Below, piece by piece: positions 16,341 to 23,600 of a DNA stretch of 23,600 nt (position 1 is its first letter; each line of letters starts with the position of its first letter). Made by a program: the position numbers and the translations under genes. Source of the DNA: a virus. The notes beneath the pieces are model-generated. The model was given only the letters and a program-made list of their open reading frames with translations, searched no databases and was not told where the DNA came from. The stretch covers positions 1 through 23,600 of the IMG/VR virus record IMGVR_UViG_3300034102_000081; one strand, written 5' to 3'.

Positions 16341-19300
16341 TATAGATTATTGCTCCTGATTCGCTGTGAGTCAATCTGTCTAATTTGTGCCATTACCGTT
16401 TGAGCAATTTCATTTGGATTTGCTCCTGTATTAGCGACGTTTACATTGACACTATAATTATACACTGAATCGCCTCCGTATGTACCACTGTTTATTGACT
16501 TTAGGTTGTCTACCCCAAAGTTCTTAACTGCTGGCTGGCTGACAACAAACTCTCCTGGGGTAAGCATTGCTGGTACAGTGTCTGTTCCAACAGCATATCC
16601 ACCATTTACAAATCGCTTAGGCATAACCATTCCACCCTTTGCAAACTTAGAAACATAGTATGCGTTTGCTGGTCTTGAAGGCTGGGTTGTCCAATCAGTT
16701 CCTAGGAATGGCTCTAGGTTTTTGCCATAGCCAGACTGCATGAGGAACGATCTAGCCTGAGATACAAGGGTATACTTATCAAATATATCTTTTTCGGCTT
16801 TTGTGTAGGCTTCGAATGGAGCCTTAAGTGTTTCGTAAATGTTTACGCCATTAGAGTTTTTGTAGTTGTACTTTGACTTTACGTCAGCAAGAGTAGATTC
16901 TGTTGAAATACCAAACTTCTTTTTTGCACTAAGCAGTGCAGTGTTTGCAGAAGTTATGGCTGCCTTTAGAGTTGTCAACTCACTATTTCTGCCTTGCACC
17001 ACTGCAATAGCATCTTGAACTTCGGTTGGCAACTTTGTCAAAGTGTTAGATTCTACCTGGTTAATAAGGCTTTGTCCCTTTGCAGATTCCACAACGTTGT
17101 TCATTCCACCTGTAAAGTAGAAATAGTCTTTGGCACCCTTGCTAAAGTCTGTTCCTCTAAATGCAGCACCCCATTGAGCAGCATTCTCTCTAGATCCCTT
17201 TAGTGCCATTAGATCTCTAGAGAATTGTTGCATGTTAATCTTAGGATTTTTTCTAGCATCATCTTCTGTGAGTACGTCGCCGTACTTGTCCCTAAAGGTT
17301 TGGTATTCTGTTAGGAACTTATCTTTTGCAAGTCTTTGAGAATTTCCCAAATTGGTTTGAGAAACTGTAGACAGAACTCTTGACTGGTCCGCAGTTGCCC
17401 CGAAAGTTTGTTTTAGTGGTACTGAAGAGTTTCCGCTTGAGCCTGCATACTTGGTAAAACTATTTCCTCCACCAACAGTTGTGGTTTCTGTTTTTTGATC
17501 ACCCTTAGTTGTATCTGGTTTTCCTGTGTCGGTACCACTACTGCTACCATTACCACTACCGCCACCAGAAGTAGAAAACTTTTGAATGACTGGCTGAACA
17601 ATTGGCTTGCTTGCCTCCGCATTCTTTTTAATTTGTTCCGCTGTTTGTGCCACAAGGGTATTAAGAATCTCTCTTTGTTTTGCAAGAATAACTTCGTTCT
17701 GTACAATTTCGTCTTTTCTAATTTCAAGAACTTGTAGGTTGATGTCGTACATCTTTTGCTCAAGATCTACTCTTGTTAGTTTTTGACCATTGATTTCTAC
17801 TGTTAGTGCATCTACAGATCTCTTCTTTGCATCTTCCAAAGCCTTAACCTGTGCATCTGCTGCAGCCTGTGCCTGCTGTGCTCTTAGTTGCTGTGCAGCC
17901 TTTGCAGCAGCACCAATGTCACCACGAGATAGGGCATCAGCGATGTCTAGTTCGCCTTGCTTCTGTCTTGCAATTTCATCATTAACAGACTTAACTTCTT
18001 GAAGTGCTTGAATCTGCTTATCGTAAGACTCATTAATCTTCTCTGCCTTTTTAGAAATGATGTCAAGTCCATTTTGATAAACATTGTTCTCAGCCTCAAG
18101 GGTATCAATCTTTATTTGTGCATCATCAATCTCGTTCTGCACCCCACCCTTTGAAAGTCTGTCTGCTGCTAGAGATGCCAACTTTGACTTAGTTAAGATG
18201 TCAATTGCTTTCTTCTGGTCTTTCAGGCTACCGACTAATTTGACTCCAGCCAAGGCAACAACCATGTCAGAGTCAGCAAGCATTTCTGATGCTATTGCTG
18301 AGTTTTTGTTTCCAAGTGCCAAAGCCTTGGTTGCGTCTACTCTGTCGTAAATGGACTTTGTAGATTGCATTCCTGCTTCGTTTGCCTTTGCAATTCTTGA
18401 AATTGCTGCAGTAGCATTTAGCCCCTTTAGGAATTCTGTGATCTTGCCATTCTTGTCAAAGAAACGCTTCATCTCTTTTTCTGCTTCTTCTTTTGGCATT
18501 CCAAGAATGTTGTCAATGATGTCTTGGTTAATTCCAGCAGCATATAGGTTGTTTGCCATACCAGCAAATTTGTTCTTAAAGTCTGAGCCCTTCTTGGCAA
18601 ATGCTTCCAAAGCCTTTTGAGATGCAGCATATCCTACTGTCAACTTTTGAGAACCATCTGTAAGGTCTCGAATTCCCTTTACGTAGTCATCTAGCCAAGA
18701 TGCTGATGGACCACTGCCACCGCCAGTAGGAGTCTCGTTAGGGTTTTTTGCAAAAGCGTTTGAGCCAATTCTGGTATTAGTTGCTCTTTGTGCAAGGAAC
18801 TCAGTCCACTTCATCCATCCGTATGAGTCATTCTGGTATGCAGAACCCTCTGCTGCTAGCCATGACTTAAATCCTGGGTCGTCAATCTTTGCTGATCCAG
18901 CATACATGGCAACTGTCTGTAGATATAGTTGCTGACCTTCTTTTGTATCAATGCTGTTAAAGTACTCCATGTCATCTCTAAGAACATCCATCTCTTTTTT
19001 GTCTAGGATTTTTGCCTTTGAAACAATGTCTACAGAAAGTTTCTTACCACCAAGATCTTTAATCTCTTGAATGTCTTGCATGATCTCGGCTTCAAGGGCT
19101 GGGTCTTTAGAAACAAAGTCAACAAGAATAGATGCATTGACAACACCCATGCCAGACTTTCCCAGTTCTGAGTATAGTGTCATCAACTTGTTGGCTTGCT
19201 CTCCGTCTGTAACCGAAGACATTCTCATAATAAAGTCTTTTTGAATCTGGGTTGCTGCCTTGCCGTTTTGGTCAACAAATAGTCCAGAGATTGCCATAAC

Positions 19301-22300
19301 TTGACCTAGGTTTGAGCCACCAAGGTTTGCGTTGATGTTTAGTATCTTAGAGATTGCTGCTTCGTCAGTACCCATGATATCTGTAATTGCAAGCATCTGT
19401 AGTGGGTCTACGTTTGTGTTGAGAAGCATCTTAAGTGTGTACTGTTGCTCTTTATTCTGTACCCCACCAAGTTTGTCCTTGGCAACTCTGGCGATCTCCT
19501 CCATTGGAGTATCTTTGTACTTCTTGTCAATAGCCTTATCTACACCAGACATTAGTTCTGTTTGATATTGAGAATTCTTGAATGAGTCAGAAATTGTTTG
19601 TTGGGTCAGGGCGTTTTGTTCTAGCAGACCCTGTCTTTCGGCAATCAATTGGTTCTGAAGTTCGTCTGCCTTTGCAGTGTCTCCAGCAGCCTTAGCAGCC
19701 TGAATACGCTTTTCGTAGTCTAGTTCTAGTGAGTCTAGCATTTGCTTTTGCTGTTCCATGGCATTTGCCTGAATGGCAACAGTTGCCCCTGCTAGGTAGC
19801 CTAGACGTTCTGCGTGTTCTTGAGCACCTAGCAAACCACCAGCAATACCACCAACAACAGTTCCAGCGACTGCACCAACTGCTGCACCAATTGGACCAGC
19901 AATCATGGTGCCAACCATTGCTCCGCCGAGGGCACCTGCACCAGCACCTGCAGCAATACCTCCACCTGTCTGAAGCATTTCTTTTCCTGTGAAGCCACCC
20001 ATCATGTTTAGGTTTCCTGCAGAACTTCCAATCTGACCTCTGGTTTCTTGCATCATCTTGACTCTAATAGCCAACCCATCCTTAAGAACGTTTTCTCCAT
20101 TTGGACCTGTGAGTTGTGCAATTTCTCCAGCAACTCTAATTCCTAGTTCTTCGTCACCAAGTTCTCTACCAAGGTTAACTGCAATGCTTCTAGCCTGTGC
20201 TGCACCTAGTGCTCCAGACATAACAGCAGAAACCAATTGGTTCTTCATGTTAGAGCCAATGCCAGCCTTGCCAGATACCTTGCCTTGGTCTCCAATAGCC
20301 TTAGCCATTGTCTTGCCAGCCTCTGATTCTAGGAAAGACTCTCCAAAGGTTGTCTTACCAGTTACCACCTGATATGGGTTTACAGCCTGAGTCCTGCGTC
20401 TATCCAAAACTTCTGATGCAGTTACGTTGCCAGCAAACTCTGCCAAGCCCTTCATAGCCTTTGTACCGCTTCCTAGAGCGTCTCCAAATGCAAGAGCCTT
20501 GTCGATGCCTTTGTCTATTGAGGCATTGTATTGCATGAATCCATAAGCGATTGCTCCGATTGCAGCAACTAAACCAACAATAGCAGCACTAACTGGACCC
20601 TGAATCATCATTGATAGCATTGATAGTCCACCAATGACTGGGGTAATGCTCTGTGCCATTTCTCCAATTGCACCAGGGATCATTGTCATAGAACCAGCAA
20701 CCATTGATGCTGTCATGCCAATGCCTGCCATTCTTCCAGCACCACCCTTGATGAAGTTACCGAATCTTTCACGACGACTTAGTTTTTGTTCTTTCTTGTT
20801 TGCTACGTCTTCTGCATTAAGCACAACACCACGCTCATTGGCAAGTGCAAGTCTTTCCTTCAGAGCCTGAGACTCAGCACCATTATTCTTAATGTCGGTA
20901 GCAATCTCTGCTTCCTTTGCTTGCATTAGTGCAATGCTGCTTACAAGTTCTGCTTCTTCTGCTGCGGTCAGGGTGACTTTTCTATTAAGAACCCCACGTC
21001 GCTGCCCGAGTTCGGCATACTCTGCATCGGTTGCCACAAGCAACTCTTGAGCAATAGCAGTTCTTTCTGCAGCCATCTGCTTCTCTAGTGCAGCCTGCTG
21101 CTTTCTTCTTGCAAAGAATCCTGATGCTCTTTCTCCAACGCCTGCTGTCTTGCTACGCTTCTTTTCTGCAGTGGCTGCTGCTTCGGCAACTCTCTCTTCA
21201 CCATTCTCAAGTTCAAGAACGTATCCATCAACAGTGTCTTTCGCTACCTTGCGTGTTCTCTTGGATGGAGACTTGGTCTGTGCTTGTGTTGCTGCTTCGT
21301 CTGCAAACGCATCTGCTTGTACTTCGGCAACGCTATCCATTTTAATCTTTTTGTTTTTGGCTCTTGGTCGCTTGTTTTGAAGACTTATTGGTGTACCATC
21401 TGGAGCATAGGCAAACTTGCCATCTGAAGATACATCAAGTCCTGCTGCCCTAGCCTGTTTCTCAGAAAGGTTGACCCTAATCTCATGGATGGTTCCTTGA
21501 AGTTCTGTAAATGCCTTTGAGATTGTTGGAATTTGTGGTGCAAGTTTAGAACGCACCTGAGACTCAATAGCCTTAAACTGTTCGCTAGTAATGGTAGTTG
21601 ATCCTGTTAGACGCTTGTGCTCTTCTATACCGCTCAAGATTGCATTGTCATACAATGCTAGTTCATCCGCTACGTCCGACATTTTCAAGCCAGCAAGTTT
21701 TACGCTCTTAGCCCACTTGTCTGTACCACGTGCTTTAAAGTCTTCTGCAAATTCATCTGTTGAAACAGCACCTCCAAATCTCATGCCCTTGTTTAGAGAT
21801 GTCTTTTGATCAAATCCTAAACCAGATGCTACCCTGACTGATGCGTTTGGCATATACTTTGCCAATAGTTCAAGTTGCTTTTTCTCAGCAGGCGTAACTC
21901 CATTATTAGGATTGTTTCCCATTTGATCTAGAACTGATTGAGCACTAGTTTGTCTAGAGTCACTTACGTGTGCCCACTCTGTATTGCCCTGACGTTTAGC
22001 CCTTTCGTTATAAAGTTGTCTGAGGTTGGTCTTCTGATCTTCGTTTTGAGACATGAAACTCTTCATGGTTCTTTCTGTTGTAGTCTTTGCTGTGTCTACA
22101 TATTTTTGAAGTTGTTCAAGAAGCATCTTTTGTGTGTCGCCAGTTGTCTTAAGAATGTCTGCTAGTTCTTGTTCTAACTCTACCTTAAATATTTCTGCAT
22201 TTTTTCCCTTAAACTTAGCCATGGCAGAACTTACTAGTCCTGTTGAGTCAAAGCCTTCGCTGTAGCCTGGGATATTGTTTGCAATTAGTCCTCTTACCAT

Positions 22301-23600
22301 ATCGGGATTGCTTGCTACTGACTTAGCAGGTATTACCGCTTCACCACGAGATAGGAAGGTTGGAACTGAGTCTGAAGTTCCTGTTCCAGGTCCAGAAACA
22401 ATACCGCCCTTTGCCATCTTTGGCATTGACATGGCAGTCTTCATTTCCTTGAATACTTGGTCCTTGGTTGCCTGGGTTGCACCAGATGCAATTAGTTCTT
22501 GATATCTCTTGGTGTCGTTATTTGAAATTGCAAGTCTTGTCTCAGTACCCGATGGTGATCCTGGGTCTCTAGGAACTGCTACCTTGCGAAGAGCAATTCC
22601 GAATTCTGCTGCTGCTGCGTCAAATACTCCTGCAGACATTCTGTCTTGACCAAGAAGTAGAGTGACATCCTTGATGCCCTGTAGAGATAGAGACTCCATC
22701 AGCGTGAATGGGTTTTTGGTAATCTCTGGAGTTACTCCAATAGACTCTCTAATGAGTTTCTTCTTTAGTTCGTCAGTGAGAAGTGATCTCTTCGACTTGC
22801 CCTGGGCAGTTGAGAATTGCTTGAAGGTGGCACCTGACTGGGTAGCCATGCCCATACCCATTCTTGCAATCATCTCGTGAGCAACAGTGAATGGCTGGTG
22901 AGCACCGAATGCAACAACTGCAGACTTACCAGCAACTCCACCCTTAGAGAATCCTCTGATGTTTCCAGAGATTAGTCCCTTAACTAGATCAGGGTTTTCC
23001 GCAACTGACTTTGCTGGAATGACTGCTTCGCCATCTGATAGCATGGCAGGAATTGAATCAGATGTTCCTGTGCCAGCACCAGATACATAGCCACCGCTTG
23101 CAAACTTCTTTGGAGTTCCACCAGTAGATTTTGGAATAAGGTTTGCATTGGTATATTGTGACTGTGCAGTAATGTTTCTTCCGTAAGCCTGTGTAAGTTT
23201 GTCTACTGATGCTGCTTCTGAAGTAAATCTTTGTTCTAGTGTTTGGTGAACCTGCTCAAGAGATGCAGCAACGGCTGATGCTCTAATCTGCTCTGATGTC
23301 ATGTATGATGTTGACTCACCCAAAGCGTTGGTGTCTTGTGAAGTTCTGTTAATGAATGACTTGATAGATGTAAACATCTTGATAAGGTTTGCAATACCGT
23401 TGGCAACAAGACCAACTGTCATTAGAAGTGCTGGACCAACACCAGCAAGAATTGCTGTAGTCGTAATCCAGAAACTCTTTGCACCCTCAGACATCTTGTT
23501 GAAGCCATCTAGGAACTTGCCTACGAAATCAATAACAGGAGTAATAGCCTTTAGGAATGCTTCTCCAATTGGAACAAGTTTTGCCTTGATGTCTTCAATT
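16340..23600 (-). CDS. Tail tape measure protein with embedded nucleotidyltransferase-like domain, N-terminus outside window
   Basis: The frame is open from 16340 to the window edge, at least 2419 residues. Numbering below counts the Met at 23494 as 1; it is internal, because 35 codons before it (FLKAITPVIDFVGKFLDGFN) already read as tape measure sequence. Order: membrane-like helix 10-40; Gly-rich repeat 133-186; nucleotidyltransferase-like domain about 189-345; second repeat 362-415; unrecognised domain about 500-700; Lys/Arg-rich linker 707-752; helical region; hydrophobic segments 917-987; glycine-zipper segment 1177-1224; long coiled coil about 1780-1960; Gly/Ser/Thr linker about 1973-2010; third, divergent repeat (GGYAVGTDTVPAMLTPGEFV); and a C-terminal helix. 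It sets tail length and travels with DNA at injection. No lysozyme or peptidase motif was seen. Confidence 0.92.
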   Translation of the reverse strand, partial: IEDIKAKLVPIGEAFLKAITPVIDFVGKFLDGFNKMSEGAKSFWITTTAILAGVGPALLMTVGLVANGIANLIKMFTSIKSFINRTSQDTNALGESTSYMTSEQIRASAVAASLEQVHQTLEQRFTSEAASVDKLTQAYGRNITAQSQYTNANLIPKSTGGTPKKFASGGYVSGAGTGTSDSIPAMLSDGEAVIPAKSVAENPDLVKGLISGNIRGFSKGGVAGKSAVVAFGAHQPFTVAHEMIARMGMGMATQSGATFKQFSTAQGKSKRSLLTDELKKKLIRESIGVTPEITKNPFTLMESLSLQGIKDVTLLLGQDRMSAGVFDAAAAEFGIALRKVAVPRDPGSPSGTETRLAISNNDTKRYQELIASGATQATKDQVFKEMKTAMSMPKMAKGGIVSGPGTGTSDSVPTFLSRGEAVIPAKSVASNPDMVRGLIANNIPGYSEGFDSTGLVSSAMAKFKGKNAEIFKVELEQELADILKTTGDTQKMLLEQLQKYVDTAKTTTERTMKSFMSQNEDQKTNLRQLYNERAKRQGNTEWAHVSDSRQTSAQSVLDQMGNNPNNGVTPAEKKQLELLAKYMPNASVRVASGLGFDQKTSLNKGMRFGGAVSTDEFAEDFKARGTDKWAKSVKLAGLKMSDVADELALYDNAILSGIEEHKRLTGSTTITSEQFKAIESQVRSKLAPQIPTISKAFTELQGTIHEIRVNLSEKQARAAGLDVSSDGKFAYAPDGTPISLQNKRPRAKNKKIKMDSVAEVQADAFADEAATQAQTKSPSKRTRKVAKDTVDGYVLELENGEERVAEAAATAEKKRSKTAGVGERASGFFARRKQQAALEKQMAAERTAIAQELLVATDAEYAELGQRRGVLNRKVTLTAAEEAELVSSIALMQAKEAEIATDIKNNGAESQALKERLALANERGVVLNAEDVANKKEQKLSRRERFGNFIKGGAGRMAGIGMTASMVAGSMTMIPGAIGEMAQSITPVIGGLSMLSMMIQGPVSAAIVGLVAAIGAIAYGFMQYNASIDKGIDKALAFGDALGSGTKAMKGLAEFAGNVTASEVLDRRRTQAVNPYQVVTGKTTFGESFLESEAGKTMAKAIGDQGKVSGKAGIGSNMKNQLVSAVMSGALGAAQARSIAVNLGRELGDEELGIRVAGEIAQLTGPNGENVLKDGLAIRVKMMQETRGQIGSSAGNLNMMGGFTGKEMLQTGGGIAAGAGAGALGGAMVGTMIAGPIGAAVGAVAGTVVGGIAGGLLGAQEHAERLGYLAGATVAIQANAMEQQKQMLDSLELDYEKRIQAAKAAGDTAKADELQNQLIAERQGLLEQNALTQQTISDSFKNSQYQTELMSGVDKAIDKKYKDTPMEEIARVAKDKLGGVQNKEQQYTLKMLLNTNVDPLQMLAITDIMGTDEAAISKILNINANLGGSNLGQVMAISGLFVDQNGKAATQIQKDFIMRMSSVTDGEQANKLMTLYSELGKSGMGVVNASILVDFVSKDPALEAEIMQDIQEIKDLGGKKLSVDIVSKAKILDKKEMDVLRDDMEYFNSIDTKEGQQLYLQTVAMYAGSAKIDDPGFKSWLAAEGSAYQNDSYGWMKWTEFLAQRATNTRIGSNAFAKNPNETPTGGGSGPSASWLDDYVKGIRDLTDGSQKLTVGYAASQKALEAFAKKGSDFKNKFAGMANNLYAAGINQDIIDNILGMPKEEAEKEMKRFFDKNGKITEFLKGLNATAAISRIAKANEAGMQSTKSIYDRVDATKALALGNKNSAIASEMLADSDMVVALAGVKLVGSLKDQKKAIDILTKSKLASLAADRLSKGGVQNEIDDAQIKIDTLEAENNVYQNGLDIISKKAEKINESYDKQIQALQEVKSVNDEIARQKQGELDIADALSRGDIGAAAKAAQQLRAQQAQAAADAQVKALEDAKKRSVDALTVEINGQKLTRVDLEQKMYDINLQVLEIRKDEIVQNEVILAKQREILNTLVAQTAEQIKKNAEASKPIVQPVIQKFSTSGGGSGNGSSSGTDTGKPDTTKGDQKTETTTVGGGNSFTKYAGSSGNSSVPLKQTFGATADQSRVLSTVSQTNLGNSQRLAKDKFLTEYQTFRDKYGDVLTEDDARKNPKINMQQFSRDLMALKGSRENAAQWGAAFRGTDFSKGAKDYFYFTGGMNNVVESAKGQSLINQVESNTLTKLPTEVQDAIAVVQGRNSELTTLKAAITSANTALLSAKKKFGISTESTLADVKSKYNYKNSNGVNIYETLKAPFEAYTKAEKDIFDKYTLVSQARSFLMQSGYGKNLEPFLGTDWTTQPSRPANAYYVSKFAKGGMVMPKRFVNGGYAVGTDTVPAMLTPGEFVVSQPAVKNFGVDNLKSINSGTYGGDSVYNYSVNVNVANTGANPNEIAQTVMAQIRQIDSQRIRSNNL
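16484..16603 (-). repeat. Divergent third copy of the tape measure repeat, near the C-terminus
   Basis: Encodes GGYAVGTDTVPAMLTPGEFV followed by VSQPAVKNFGVDNLKSINSG. It shares the Gly-Gly, Val-Pro-Ala-Met-Leu and Gly-Glu-x-Val positions with copies A and B, with a shortened Gly-Thr section. Confidence 0.65.
22250..22411 (-). repeat. Tape measure Gly-rich repeat, copy B
   Basis: Encodes GGIVSGPGTGTSDSVPTFL followed by GEAVIPAKSVASNPDMVRGL. Together with copy A it brackets the nucleotidyltransferase-like domain. Confidence 0.8.
22937..23098 (-). repeat. Tape measure Gly-rich repeat, copy A
   Basis: Encodes GGYVSGAGTGTSDSIPAML followed by GEAVIPAKSVAENPDLVKGL. It matches copy B closely at protein level, but the DNA has diverged, so the duplication is not recent. 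This motif is common in phage tape measure proteins. Confidence 0.8.

Noticed and set aside
17413-17763. Reading frame of 116 codons on the minus strand within the tape measure gene
   Set aside because: It is an alternative frame of the coiled-coil and linker region, with no ribosome binding site and no recognisable protein character.
23492-23494. ATG at 23494 as the true start of the tape measure protein
   Set aside because: The frame stays open to the window edge and the upstream codons read as typical tape measure sequence, so this Met is internal.

Overview
The window is a piece of a tailed-phage genome. Every credible gene lies on the minus strand, so transcription runs from high to low coordinates. 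Genes are packed with 1-8 nt overlaps or gaps of a few tens of bases, and the only intergenic stretch above 100 nt is 2852-2969. A tape measure protein of more than 2400 residues followed by tail-tip proteins suggests a long-tailed siphovirus. The host cannot be read directly. The order tail genes, MerR-like DNA-binding protein, DnaB-type helicase, primase, zinc-type ssDNA-binding protein, DnaE polymerase resembles large actinobacteriophages. The base composition looks AT-richer than usual for phages of high-GC Actinobacteria (by eye, not computed). Two genes appear to be read from leaderless transcripts, which are common in Actinobacteria. A phage of a low-GC actinobacterium is my working guess, not a demonstrated fact.

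Layout in transcription order. (1) 23600-16340: tape measure protein, N-terminus outside the window. Near its N-terminal side it carries what looks like a nucleotidyltransferase (HIGH-superfamily) domain between two copies of a Gly-rich tape-measure repeat. (2) 16340-7165: tail-tip and minor tail genes, namely a 219-aa distal-tail-like protein, an 1815-aa hub/fibre-like protein starting at TTG, then proteins of 183, 480, 189 and 153 aa. (3) 7156-6614: a MerR/HTH-type DNA-binding protein at the junction of the structural and replication blocks. (4) 6591-3654: two small unknowns, a DnaB-type helicase, a 114-aa unknown and a DnaG-type primase. (5) 3626-2970: a gp32-like ssDNA-binding protein that appears to have its own promoter and terminator. 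(6) 2851-1: a DnaE-type (family C) DNA polymerase, C-terminus outside the window, with its own promoter overlapped by a perfect palindrome.

Together genes 4-6 form most of a phage-encoded replisome: polymerase with an apparently intact PHP metal site, helicase, primase and ssDNA-binding protein. The structural block encodes tail length control and the tail tip. No tRNA, CRISPR array, insertion sequence, integrase or lysis gene was seen. No gene-free stretch exceeds 300 nt.
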